The notes under the pieces were generated by a model, which worked only from the letters and a program-made list of their open reading frames with translations, did no database searches and was not told the DNA's origin. A DNA stretch of 64,000 nt from Dongia deserti. GTDB lineage: Bacteria > Pseudomonadota > Alphaproteobacteria > Dongiales > Dongiaceae. The stretch covers positions 1 to 64,000 of the forward strand of contig NZ_QORW01000005.1 of NCBI RefSeq assembly GCF_003574735.1, written 5' to 3'. Made by a program: the position numbers and the translations under genes. This document shows, piece by piece, positions 25,469 to 34,222 of the stretch. Position 1 is the stretch's first letter. Every line of letters begins with the position of its first letter.

Positions 25469-26650
25469 CTACGCCGCCAGCTTGCCTTCGAGGCCGTTGA
25501 CGAACATTACGCGCAGCTCCTTGGCGCCGACCTGGATCGGGTTGCCGCCGGCGCTGGGATCGGCGGCGGCCATCTCTGCCACCTTGTCGACCTGCTTGTC
25601 GTCGACACCGATCTCCTTCAGCGTGTGCGGGATGCCGATCTCCTTGCGCAGGGCGAGGATCCAGTCCAGCACCGCTTTATAGGAGGGGTTCGGCAGCCGC
25701 AGATAAGCGGCCAGCCGCGTCAGCTTCTCGTCGATCGCGGTGCGATTGAACTCCAGCACATACGGCATCACGACCGCGTTGGTGAGGCCATGGTGCGTGT
25801 TGTAGAGCGCACCCAAGGGATGGCTGATGGCGTGCATGCCGCCGAGACCCTTCTGGAACGCAGTCGCGCCCATGCTTGCGGCCGCCATCATGTTCGAGCG
25901 CGCGACCAGGCTCTTGCCGTCCTTCACCGCCGCCGGCAATGCGTCCTTGATGAGGCGCATGCCCTCGAGCGCGATGCCGTCGGCCAGCGGATGATAGCCG
26001 GGCGCGCAATAGGCCTCGAGGCAGTGGGAGAGCGCATCCATGCCCGTGGCCGCCGTGATATGCGGCGGCAGACCGACCGTCAGCTCCGGATCGTCGATCA
26101 CGATCGAGGGCAGCATCTTCGGGTGGAAGATGATCTTCTTTACGTGGATGCTCTCGTCGGTGATGACCGAGGCGCGACCCACTTCCGAGCCGGTGCCCGA
26201 CGTGGTTGGCACCGCGATGATGGTGGCGATGCCATTGGGGTCGACGCGGGTCCACCAATCACCGATATCTTCGAAATCCCAGATCGGACGTTTCTGTCCG
26301 ATCATCAGCGCGACCGCCTTGGCCGCGTCGAGCGCAGAGCCGCCGCCGAACGCGATCACGCCATCATGGTCGCCGGCCTTGTAGGCCGCGATGCCATCCT
26401 CGACGTTCTTGCCCGTGGGATTGCCTTGCACGTTGCTGAACAGGCCGGTCGGCACGCCGGCCGCTTCGTTGCGCGCGATCGCATCCTTGATCATCGGAAG
26501 GCTGGCGAGGCCGGGATCGGTGATGAGCAATGGGCGCCTCATGCCCAGCGCCTTGCAGTGATCGGCCAGCTCCTTGATGCGGCCGCAGCCGAACTTGACC
26601 GAGGTCGGGTAGTTCCAATTGCCGCGAAGCGCGGCGGCGTCGGTGGTCAT
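25469..26650 (-). CDS. Iron-containing alcohol dehydrogenase
   Basis: Group III metal-dependent NAD(P)-linked alcohol dehydrogenase, 393 residues. Nucleotide-binding GGGSALDAAKAVALM lies near 101-115, and TTSGTGSEVGRASVITD follows. Metal ligands are in DPELT and GMDALSHCLEAYCAPG (signature 2) and in GGMHAISHPLGALYNTHHG. It would oxidise a primary alcohol to an aldehyde or the reverse. It stands alone on the minus strand 6 kb from an aldehyde dehydrogenase with which it could form an alcohol-to-acid path; that link is inference. Confidence 0.95.
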   Translation of the reverse strand: MTTDAAALRGNWNYPTSVKFGCGRIKELADHCKALGMRRPLLITDPGLASLPMIKDAIARNEAAGVPTGLFSNVQGNPTGKNVEDGIAAYKAGDHDGVIAFGGGSALDAAKAVALMIGQKRPIWDFEDIGDWWTRVDPNGIATIIAVPTTSGTGSEVGRASVITDESIHVKKIIFHPKMLPSIVIDDPELTVGLPPHITAATGMDALSHCLEAYCAPGYHPLADGIALEGMRLIKDALPAAVKDGKSLVARSNMMAAASMGATAFQKGLGGMHAISHPLGALYNTHHGLTNAVVMPYVLEFNRTAIDEKLTRLAAYLRLPNPSYKAVLDWILALRKEIGIPHTLKEIGVDDKQVDKVAEMAAADPSAGGNPIQVGAKELRVMFVNGLEGKLAA

Positions 26651-26739
26651 TGTCTCTAGGGTCCTTGGGTTTAGCCTGAAGGCCGGAGTGGCGGCATTCT
26701 AGCCGGTTCCCGGCGGCAGGGAAGGGGCTGAAAATCCGC

Positions 26740-27315
26740 CTAGAAGGCGCGGAAGTGCCCGGTAATCCGGTATGCGAACAACGCGTCCTCTTCTCTGGTG
26801 CCCCAGCCGATATTGTGGATGACGAGCGGCCTTGCGCCATCCGCGGACCGCTGATCCGACACGATGCCGATATGTGGCCGGCCATTGGCCAAGGTCCAGG
26901 TCACGATGTCGCCTGGCTGATATGCGGCAGGCTCTTGCTTCACGGGCAGTGCATAGCCTTGCCGTTTGAACCAGGTGCCGAGGTTCGGCACGCGCCGGTG
27001 ATCGATGTTCGGATCCGGTGCCGAGAGGCCCCAGCTCTTCGGGTATGCGGCGAAGTGCCGCTTCATGTCACGGTGCAGCTCCTGCTGCAGGTCGATCCCG
27101 ACGGCACGAAAGGCGCGGATCACGACGTCGCTGCACACGCCGCGCTCCAGCGGCACATCGCCCATCGGATAGGCGATGCGCTGATAGCTGGGATCGTAGA
27201 TGAGCGTGACGCCGACCTGCGCGCGGGCGGCAGCGAGCAGATCCCTGGACGGGGACTCGTCAGCATTGGCTGATTGGGTCAGCAAGAACAGAACGGCGAC
27301 TACCAGCCGGTGCAT
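26740..27315 (-). CDS. DUF1287 family exported protein
   Basis: A 191-residue protein with signal peptide MHRLVVAVLFLLTQSANA. DUF1287 proteins have an NlpC/P60-like papain fold and are thought to act in the periplasm on the cell wall. Candidate catalytic residues are Cys in LERGVCSDVVIRAF and His in NGRPHIGIVSD, with QPGDIVTWTL between. GHFRAF is at the C-terminus. Stands alone; function is not established. Confidence 0.88.
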   Translation of the reverse strand: MHRLVVAVLFLLTQSANADESPSRDLLAAARAQVGVTLIYDPSYQRIAYPMGDVPLERGVCSDVVIRAFRAVGIDLQQELHRDMKRHFAAYPKSWGLSAPDPNIDHRRVPNLGTWFKRQGYALPVKQEPAAYQPGDIVTWTLANGRPHIGIVSDQRSADGARPLVIHNIGWGTREEDALFAYRITGHFRAF

Positions 27316-27503
27316 CCGGAGCCCTCAGACCTACTGCGGAGCGACGCTGACCGACGATCATGGCAATTCCAGGGCGTCGAATCCTTCCTCATCCAGCACA
27401 GTACCAGGAACGTGAGCAAGTACGGGCTGAACCACGGCGCGCTCGTTCGTTGAAGCGCCGGCGGACGCAGGCCGATCCACGATCCGGACAGACTCTCGGA
27501 TGA

Positions 27504-28661
27504 CTATGTTCGTGCCAGGCATACGGCCGGCCAGGTGTAGCGTTCCGCCTCGCGCATGATATCGCGCGCCTTGCGCTCCACATCGGACCGGTAGATCGTC
27601 GGCCGCACGTTGTAATGCTTCAGGTAGGCGGCAGCCGCCTCCGGAATGATCGCGAAGGATACGCCTTCGATGTACGTGCCGCCGTCATTCACTTGGCCCG
27701 AGTACTTTCCGGTAACCACGCCGATCACGAGGCCGCTTGCATCCAGCACCGGGCCGCCGGAATTGCCCGGTTGAACGGGGATGGTGAGCTGGAGCCGCGT
27801 GTCGTCGCCCCCTGGGCCGGTCAGGCCGGAGACGATCCCGTCCGTGATCTTGATACCCGACAAGTCGCCGAGTAGCGGATAGCCGACGGCATAGGCATCA
27901 TCGCCAGGCTCGGGCAGCCATTCCGCGAACGCAGCGAACGGCATGCCTGCCTTCCGAACTTTGAGGATCGCAAGATCCAACCACTCGTTGGCAGCCACGA
28001 CCTTTGCTGGATACGTGTTGTCGGCGGTGATTACCATCATCGCGTCGCAACCCGCCACGACATGATGGTTGGTGAGTAGATGGCCGTCGGAAGAGACGAA
28101 GAAGGCGCTTCCGTATCCGACCGGGACGAGTTCGTCCTTAGGCTCGGTCGCGCTGGGCTTTGCCTTGGCAGGTAGCCGTGCCGGTGTCGGTACGGCTGGC
28201 GGCGGAGCGGCGGCCGGCGCAGGCTGCGGTGGCGCCGGGCTCGCAGCCACCACCGGCTGAGTCACGGCTGACGCGGGCGGCTGGCCCGAGCGGCGATAGG
28301 CGGCCATCTCAGCATCCGACATCGCGACGTCGTCGTGCTGACATGTCCCGACCGCGATCGCATAGGGGTGGCCTTTCGCGAGATCCCAGCAGTAGCGATA
28401 AGTGGGTTGAGGTTGTGACGCGCGCTCGAGATAGTTCCGATATGCCTCCTCGGTGGCGGGAAAATGGTCAGCCGGACAGTCGTACGAAGTGTGCTCGTAG
28501 TACCGATCGCTGTTCGGTTCGTAGCAATAATGCGCGCGCTGATAATGCGCGCCGCCGGCATCGCGACGTGCATCGCCGCTACAGGCCGCTGCGCTCAGCA
28601 CGATCGCCATGGCGGCGAGCGAAAGGAGCGCCCGACGGCTTGTCGATATCCCGCCCAGCAT
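27504..28661 (-). CDS. Trypsin-like serine protease lipoprotein with Cys-rich N-terminal region
   Basis: About 385 residues. The lipoprotein signal ends at Cys27 (AIVLSAAACSG). Residues 37-107 contain two Cys pairs (46/62 and 91/107) in a Tyr/His-rich region, then a Pro/Ala linker runs to about 174. The DegP-like trypsin fold (about 178-360) has the triad His200 (TNHHVVAG), Asp229 (WLDLAILKV) and Ser301 (PGNSGGPV). No PDZ domain follows, unlike DegP. ATG 28661 has GAGG in front; a GTG at 28673 is possible. Probably a membrane-tethered periplasmic protease. Confidence 0.88.
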   Translation of the reverse strand: MLGGISTSRRALLSLAAMAIVLSAAACSGDARRDAGGAHYQRAHYCYEPNSDRYYEHTSYDCPADHFPATEEAYRNYLERASQPQPTYRYCWDLAKGHPYAIAVGTCQHDDVAMSDAEMAAYRRSGQPPASAVTQPVVAASPAPPQPAPAAAPPPAVPTPARLPAKAKPSATEPKDELVPVGYGSAFFVSSDGHLLTNHHVVAGCDAMMVITADNTYPAKVVAANEWLDLAILKVRKAGMPFAAFAEWLPEPGDDAYAVGYPLLGDLSGIKITDGIVSGLTGPGGDDTRLQLTIPVQPGNSGGPVLDASGLVIGVVTGKYSGQVNDGGTYIEGVSFAIIPEAAAAYLKHYNVRPTIYRSDVERKARDIMREAERYTWPAVCLART

Positions 28662-28731
28662 TGCGGCCCTCACCCCCTGGTCGAATTTCGAGGGTTAACC
28701 GAAGGAAGCAGAATGGCAAGTGGTTATCGCG

Positions 28732-30165
28732 TCACCGCCATGCTTTCGCACGTTCCACGGCACGCTCGAACCGCGCCCGGGCCTGATCCGGCAGGAGCCC
28801 GGGCTCAATCTCCGATCGGGGTGGAGGTGCCGCTGGCAGCGTGTCGATTGTTGCGAGACCGGCGCCGATGGCGGCGAACTGGGCCGCGCCGAGACCGGTC
28901 AGCTCGGTGCTGGCTGGGACGCGCACCCGCTTGCCCGCGGCGTCCGCCAGGAAGCGGTTGAAGTAGCGGTTCCGTGTCAGGCCGCCATCCACCGAAATCG
29001 TGCCGCCGAGTGGAGACAGTCGATCGATCGCCGCCAGAACGCGCTCCGACAGGAGCGCGATGCCTTCGAGCAGTGCCTGCATCATGTCGGCGCGGGTTGT
29101 GTCCAATCCCATGCCAAGCCACAAGCCGGCGGCGCGTCGGTCCCAGTAGGGGCAGGAGAGGCCACTCAACGCCGGCACGAAGACCAGGCCGCGCGCAATG
29201 GCCGGCTCGGCGGCGAAATCGTCGATCTCCTTGTAGTCGGCGAAAAGACCGAGATTACGCGCCCAATTGACCGCAGAGGCCGCGTTGTAGATGCCGCCCT
29301 GGAGCGCGTAGGCGCAGGGCGCATCGCCGATCTTCCACGCGATGGTGGCTTCGAGTCCGCTTTCGGTGTCGCGCGGGACGGCGGCGTCCGCCACCGCGAG
29401 CGCGAAGGCGCCGGTGCCGAAGGTGATCTTGGCGTCGCCCTTGCGGCGGCAGCCGTGGCCGAACAAGGCCGCCTGCTGATCGACCAGGCTGGCGGCGACG
29501 GGAATGCCGCGCGCGTCGCCGAACACGCCGGCGGTCGGTCGGATCTCCGGCAGGCACTCGATCGGCACGCCGAAGAGATCGGCCAGTCGTTCGTCCCACT
29601 GCAGTGTCTCGAGATTCATCAGGCTGGTGCGCGAGGCTGTGGTGACGTCGGTCGCGAACCGCCCGGTGAAGCGGTCGAGGAAAAAGGCATCGCTGGTGCC
29701 AAGCCGCAAGCGGCCGGCGCGGCGCAGCTCTTGCGCTTCCGGCACGTTGTCTAGCAGCCACCGCAGCTTGGTTGCGGAGTAGTAGGGATCGAGCGGCAGG
29801 CCGGCGACTTGCAGCGTCAAGGTCTCCGCGCCCTCGGATTTCGTGCGCTCCGTGACATCGGACGTGCGCGCATCCTGCCAGACGATGGCGTTGTGGATCG
29901 GCCGCTTGGTCGCGGCGTCCCAGGCGATCACCGTCTCGCCCTGGTTCGCGATGCCGATGGCGCCTGCATCACCTGCTTGGTCGAGGGCCGCCTCGACATG
30001 GCGCGCGATCTCCTCGGGATCGTGCTCGACCCAACCCTGCCGCGGATAGATCTGGCGATGCTCGAATGCGGCGATGGTTTCGAACGTGCCGTCGCTGCGC
30101 AGCCGGTGCGCCTTGGTGCCCGTGGTGCCCTGATCGATGGCGATGACGGAAGCTTCAGGCGGCAT
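28732..30165 (-). CDS. FGGY family glycerol kinase-like protein
   Basis: Sugar/polyol kinase, 477 residues, closest in appearance to GlpK: phosphate-1 loop IAIDQGTTGTKA (residues 8-19), GIANQGETVIAWD and NAIVWQDART like the glycerol-contact segments, SLVDQQAALFGHG with the catalytic Asp, and GTGAFAL plus DGGLTRNRYF for ATP. It is the last gene of a three-gene operon; its ATG lies 11 bases inside the preceding FAD-oxidoreductase gene. The context supports glycerol phosphorylation to glycerol-3-phosphate, but another polyol cannot be excluded. Confidence 0.9.
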   Translation of the reverse strand: MPPEASVIAIDQGTTGTKAHRLRSDGTFETIAAFEHRQIYPRQGWVEHDPEEIARHVEAALDQAGDAGAIGIANQGETVIAWDAATKRPIHNAIVWQDARTSDVTERTKSEGAETLTLQVAGLPLDPYYSATKLRWLLDNVPEAQELRRAGRLRLGTSDAFFLDRFTGRFATDVTTASRTSLMNLETLQWDERLADLFGVPIECLPEIRPTAGVFGDARGIPVAASLVDQQAALFGHGCRRKGDAKITFGTGAFALAVADAAVPRDTESGLEATIAWKIGDAPCAYALQGGIYNAASAVNWARNLGLFADYKEIDDFAAEPAIARGLVFVPALSGLSCPYWDRRAAGLWLGMGLDTTRADMMQALLEGIALLSERVLAAIDRLSPLGGTISVDGGLTRNRYFNRFLADAAGKRVRVPASTELTGLGAAQFAAIGAGLATIDTLPAAPPPRSEIEPGLLPDQARARFERAVERAKAWR

Positions 30166-31372
30166 CGACTTCCACCGACACTTGCTGGCAAGACCTCATG
30201 TCCCGATTGGGCAGCCGCCAGGCGATGCGGCGCTCGGGCAGGGCGGAGATGCGGCGCGACCACACGACCTTGCCATCGACCACAACCGACAGGCGGCCGC
30301 GCACCGCGCGCGACACGCGGGCCTTGAACAGCAAGGGATGGTCCGGCGCGTCGCGATAGATGCGCTGGGGATAGACATAGGCGAGCGGGCCCTGCAGCGT
30401 GACGTGCGCGTCGGGCTCTCTCGCGGGCAAGCGGTTCTCCAGCTCAGCGATCACCATTTCCGCCACCGCACGGCCTTCGCGCCAGCATTGACCAGCCGTT
30501 TCGATGCCGCGCAGCATGTTGCCGGCTGCGAAGTAGTTATGGTCGGAGCACCGGAAGTAGGGATCGATCGAGGGACCTCTGGTACCGGCATCGATCTCGA
30601 GATGGCTAGGTGCGATCAGCGCCGTCTCAGGTCGGAATTTGCCGGTCAGGATGACGCCATCGCATTCCATCTCTTCCGAGCCAAGACCGCGATCGATCTC
30701 GATCCCCGTCACCTTGTCCCGGCCGATGATGCGGATGAGGCGCGTGCGGGTCAGCACGGGCACGCCGAAGCCCAGCCGTGCTACCCAGGTGCCCGGCTCG
30801 CGCGCGGTAATGCGTTCGTTCTCCTCGATGATGGCGAGCGGCTTGATGCCGACGTGGCGCAGGGTGAGCAGGGTGGAGAAGGCGACCAGCTCGCTGCCGA
30901 TGACGACAGGCCGCTGGAACGGGCATTTGCCGTGCAGATAGACGAATTGCTGCAGCGCGCCGGTATTCATGACGCCGAACGGCCGTGAGCCGGAGATGAG
31001 GCGCGCGCTGCGCGGCGTTTCGCGCGCGCCGAACGCCAGCACGACGGCCTTGGCCTGGAAGTCTTCCGGGCCGTTGGGCCCGGTCGTGCGCACCAGCCCG
31101 CCGGGCTCGAGCTTCAGGGCCGTCATGCGCAAACGCAGGTCAGTGCCGGCCGCCTGATCAGCCAGACGCTTCGCATAGTCGGGACCGCTACAGATCCTGC
31201 CGAACTCGCGCAGACCAAAGCCGACATGGCCGCAGTGACGCGGAATGCCGCCGAGCGCGCTCTCGCGTTCCAGCAGCACTGCGTTGTGGACGCCAAGGCC
31301 ACGCAGGGCGCGTGCGCAGGACAGGCCTGCCGGTCCGCCGCCCAGGATCAGCACGTCGCTCTTGTGGGTCAT
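30155..31372 (-). CDS. FAD/NAD(P)-dependent oxidoreductase (NoxA/HcnB-like)
   Basis: A 405-residue pyridine-nucleotide disulfide-type flavoprotein: dinucleotide-binding LILGGGPAGLSCARALRGLG at the N-terminus, VVLAFGARETPRSAR, a second Rossmann segment (VVIGSELVAFSTLLTLRHVG), and DHNYFAAGNMLRGIETAG near the FAD ribityl site. The ATG at 31370-31372 overlaps the upstream gene's stop as ATGA. Similar proteins pair with GlpA-like dehydrogenases and pass electrons to or from NAD. Here it lies between that dehydrogenase and the kinase. Confidence 0.9.
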   Translation of the reverse strand: MTHKSDVLILGGGPAGLSCARALRGLGVHNAVLLERESALGGIPRHCGHVGFGLREFGRICSGPDYAKRLADQAAGTDLRLRMTALKLEPGGLVRTTGPNGPEDFQAKAVVLAFGARETPRSARLISGSRPFGVMNTGALQQFVYLHGKCPFQRPVVIGSELVAFSTLLTLRHVGIKPLAIIEENERITAREPGTWVARLGFGVPVLTRTRLIRIIGRDKVTGIEIDRGLGSEEMECDGVILTGKFRPETALIAPSHLEIDAGTRGPSIDPYFRCSDHNYFAAGNMLRGIETAGQCWREGRAVAEMVIAELENRLPAREPDAHVTLQGPLAYVYPQRIYRDAPDHPLLFKARVSRAVRGRLSVVVDGKVVWSRRISALPERRIAWRLPNRDMRSCQQVSVEVDAA

Positions 31373-32730
31373 GACGCCAGCCGTCCTTCGGCCAACGCGA
31401 AGACTTGAGCGCTGCAATAAAAACCCTGGCAGCGGCCCATCATGCAGCGCGTGCGGCGTTTGAGGCCGCCAAGATCGCCAGCAGGCAAGGGGCCTGCGAG
31501 CGCGGCCTCGATCTCGCTACGCGTCACCAGCTCACAGTGGCAAACGACATCGCCGCCAGCCTCGGTCAAGTACGGGCGTGCACGGTCCTCCGCGAGGTTG
31601 GGCACTGGTGTCCAGATCGGCTCCTCGTCGCGCACGCCGTCGAACGCCTCGGCGAAGTCGCGCCCGACCATCTGCGCAATGCCGAGCGCGGCGGTGAGGC
31701 CGGTGGAGCGGATGCCGCCGACCGTGACCCAGCGGCGCTGGCGGTCGACCGCGATCTGATAGTCCTTGAATTGCGTCGCGGGCCTGAGGCCGGCATAGAT
31801 CGCATTGACCGAATGGTCCGCAAGGCCGGGGATCATCTCGATCCCTTTTGCGATCAGGCGCTCCAAGGTCGCCTGGTCCACTTCGGCACGGCTGCGGTCC
31901 TGCTGATCCTCCGCGGTCGGACCGACCAGCAGATTGCCGAAAGCGGTGCGGCAGGCGACGATGCCCTTGCTGCGCTCCGTCGGCACCGGCAGGATGATGG
32001 CGTGCAGCAGCTTGGAAGCCGGCTTATCAAACACGACAAACTGGCCTTTGCGCGGCGTGATGGTGAAGGGGCTCTCCCGGTTGATCGCTTCCACCAGGTC
32101 GCCGTAGTTGCCGGCGGCGTTGATCACCACATCCGCGGCGATATCGCCGAGCGTCGTCTGCAGCATCCAGCGCTGACCGTCGAGTTCGCCGCCGGTGACG
32201 CGGCAGCGCCGCAGGATCCGCCCCCCGTGCGCCAGTCCCTGATGCGCGTAGGCGAGCGGCGCGGACCATGGATCGATGATGTGCTCACCGGGAATCAGTA
32301 CGGCACCGAGTGCCCGGTCGCTAAGGAACGGCTCGCGCTTGCGCAGCTCGTCGCGTTCGATCTGCATCACGTCGGTGACGCCGTTGCGGTGCGCCCTCTC
32401 GACGATGGCAGGCAGCTTCGCGAACTGCTCCTCATCCCACGCCACCACCAGCGCGCCGCTTTCCACCAGCGGCAGGTTGAGCTTGTGCTTGATCGCCATG
32501 TATTCGCGATAGCCGGCCTGCACGCAGGCGAGTTCGATGCTATTCTCCGGCGCGTCGAAGCCGGTATGCAGCAAAGCGCTGTTGCCCTTGCTCGCGCCGT
32601 CGAGGATGTCCGCAGCCGCTTCGACCAGGATCGGCTGGAGACCGGCGATGGCCAAGCGCCGAAAGATGGCGCAACCGACCACTCCGCCGCCGATAATGAC
32701 CACCCTGCTGCTTGCGATGGGTTCCCTCAC
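31369..32730 (-). CDS. GlpA-like FAD dehydrogenase with C-terminal BFD [2Fe-2S] domain
   Basis: FAD-dependent glycerol-3-phosphate dehydrogenase-like protein, about 453 residues. VVIIGGGVVGCAIFRRLAIAG binds FAD; the DAO domain spans about 8-370; the tail holds a BFD-like iron-sulfur domain with CHC followed by CMMGRCQGFYC (four Cys ligands). I start at GTG 32730 (VREPIASSRVV), since the TTG at 32775 lies inside the T-rich end of the upstream terminator. Similar dehydrogenase plus FAD-oxidoreductase pairs occur with glycerol kinase in Thermotoga-type loci, often with a DUF1667 protein, which is absent here. Substrate probably glycerol-3-phosphate. Confidence 0.85.
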   Translation of the reverse strand: MREPIASSRVVIIGGGVVGCAIFRRLAIAGLQPILVEAAADILDGASKGNSALLHTGFDAPENSIELACVQAGYREYMAIKHKLNLPLVESGALVVAWDEEQFAKLPAIVERAHRNGVTDVMQIERDELRKREPFLSDRALGAVLIPGEHIIDPWSAPLAYAHQGLAHGGRILRRCRVTGGELDGQRWMLQTTLGDIAADVVINAAGNYGDLVEAINRESPFTITPRKGQFVVFDKPASKLLHAIILPVPTERSKGIVACRTAFGNLLVGPTAEDQQDRSRAEVDQATLERLIAKGIEMIPGLADHSVNAIYAGLRPATQFKDYQIAVDRQRRWVTVGGIRSTGLTAALGIAQMVGRDFAEAFDGVRDEEPIWTPVPNLAEDRARPYLTEAGGDVVCHCELVTRSEIEAALAGPLPAGDLGGLKRRTRCMMGRCQGFYCSAQVFALAEGRLAS

Positions 32731-32771
32731 GGGGCGCAGATTTGCAGGGGTTTGAGGGTCTGTCCAGAGGC

Positions 32772-32804
32772 TCAAAAGGAAACGGCCGCCTCGCGGCGGC
32801 CGTT
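32772..32804 (-). terminator. Rho-independent terminator after the aldehyde dehydrogenase
   Basis: Perfect 10-base-pair stem AACGGCCGCC/GGCGGCCGTT (32781-32790 and 32795-32804), four-base loop, followed on the minus strand by TCCTTTTG. It ends the regulator-ligase-aldehyde dehydrogenase operon and separates it from the glycerol-type operon. Confidence 0.92.
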
Positions 32805-32819
32805 CGTCGAAGCCTTGGA

Positions 32820-34208
32820 TCAGATCTTCCGCAGATGGAACGACTTGGGCCGCGTCAGCATCTCGTAGCCCACCCGGCTCAAGGTGGCGCCGCGGCCGGA
32901 ATCCTTGACGCCGACCCAGGCGAGGGCGGGGTCCAGATAGTCGCAGCGGTTCATGTAGATCGTTCCGGTCTCCAGGCGATCACCGATCTTCTCGGCTTCC
33001 TTCTCGTCAGACGTCCAGAGCGCGGCGGTGAGGCCGTATTTGCTGTCATTCATGAGGCGGATCGCCTCGTCGTCTGACTTCACCTTCATGATGCCGATCA
33101 CGGGGCCAAAGCTCTCCTCCGACATCACGCCCATGGAATGGTCGACATTCACCAGGACCTGCGGCGCCAGATAGGGCGTGCCCGGCTTGTCGGCGGCGAA
33201 GCTTTTGGGATCGATCAGCGGCTTGGCGCCGTGCTTCACCGCATCGGCGATCTGGCCGCGTACGAACTCGGCCGCCGACGTGCGCACCATGGGGCCAAGG
33301 TTGGTGCTCGGGTCGAGCGGGTTGCCGAGCTTGTATTTCTTGGTGAGATCGGCGAAGCCCTCGACGAACTTGTCGAACAGCTTCTCGTGCACATAGATGC
33401 GCTCGATGGCGCAGCAGCATTGGCCGGAGTTGAACATGGCGCCATCGACCAGGTTCTCGATGGCATGGTCGAGGTTGGCATCGGCGCGCACATAGGCCGG
33501 GTCCTTGCCGCCGAGCTCGAGCCCGAGACCGATGAACTTGCCGAGCGCGGCCTGCTGAACGGCATGGCCGCCGGCGACCGAGCCGGTGAAATTGCAGTAG
33601 GCGACTTCGGGTGCCGCAATAACCTTCGCCGTGTCGTCATGGGTCAGCACCAGATGCTGGAACAGGCCCTTGGGCAGGCCCGCGGCATCGAAGGCCTGCT
33701 GGTAGTCCTCGGCACAGATCGGCGTCTGGGCGGAGTGCTTGAGCACCACCGCGTTGCCCGCCATCAGCGCGGGCACCACGCCATTCACTGACGTGAGATA
33801 CGGATAGTTCCACGGCGCAACGATGAAGACGACACCCAGCGGCTCACGCCGGATGAACCGCACGAAACCAGCCTTGTCCTTCGCTTCGATGTCGGCCAGC
33901 GCCTCCCCGGCGATCTGGATCATGTAGCGGGCACGCTCCTCGAAGCCGCGCATCTCGCCTGGGCTCTGGGCGATCGGCCGGCCCATCTGGCGTGTGATCT
34001 GCTCGGCGTGCGCGTCCTTGTGCGAGAGGAAGATGTCGATCGCCTTGCTCAGGATCTTCGCACGCTCGGCAACGGGTGTGACCTTCCACTGCTGTTGCGC
34101 CTCCGCCGCGGCCTTCAACGTGGCGGCGATTTCCGCCGGGGTGGCGTAGGGCCGCTCGACATAGACGCTGTTATCGATCGGGGTGATGGTTTTCTGCGTG
34201 GCTGCCAT
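32820..34208 (-). CDS. NAD(P)-dependent aldehyde dehydrogenase
   Basis: Aldehyde dehydrogenase superfamily, 462 residues. VFIVAPWNYPYLTSVNGVVPALMAGNAVVLKHS binds NAD(P); GLELGGKDPAYV contains the general-base Glu; NSGQCCCAIERIYVHE contains the catalytic Cys; EESFGPVIGIM is near the C-terminal end. It starts at ATG 34208 (MAATQKTITPIDNS), 14 bases after the glutamine-synthetase-like gene, with which it shares the riboswitch-led transcript. It would oxidise an aldehyde produced from an amine or alcohol. Ends at a strong terminator. Confidence 0.94.
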   Translation of the reverse strand: MAATQKTITPIDNSVYVERPYATPAEIAATLKAAAEAQQQWKVTPVAERAKILSKAIDIFLSHKDAHAEQITRQMGRPIAQSPGEMRGFEERARYMIQIAGEALADIEAKDKAGFVRFIRREPLGVVFIVAPWNYPYLTSVNGVVPALMAGNAVVLKHSAQTPICAEDYQQAFDAAGLPKGLFQHLVLTHDDTAKVIAAPEVAYCNFTGSVAGGHAVQQAALGKFIGLGLELGGKDPAYVRADANLDHAIENLVDGAMFNSGQCCCAIERIYVHEKLFDKFVEGFADLTKKYKLGNPLDPSTNLGPMVRTSAAEFVRGQIADAVKHGAKPLIDPKSFAADKPGTPYLAPQVLVNVDHSMGVMSEESFGPVIGIMKVKSDDEAIRLMNDSKYGLTAALWTSDEKEAEKIGDRLETGTIYMNRCDYLDPALAWVGVKDSGRGATLSRVGYEMLTRPKSFHLRKI

Positions 34209-34222
34209 GGTGATGCCGTCCG

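Noticed and set aside
32731-32775. TTG start giving a longer GlpA-like protein
   Set aside because: The codon falls in the T-rich tail of the upstream terminator, no ribosome site precedes it, and the FAD-binding motif begins shortly after the GTG at 32730.
31405-32868. Plus-strand frame of 487 codons
   Set aside because: Antisense to the GlpA-like dehydrogenase, whose FAD and BFD motifs are clear. It also crosses the terminator at 32772-32804.
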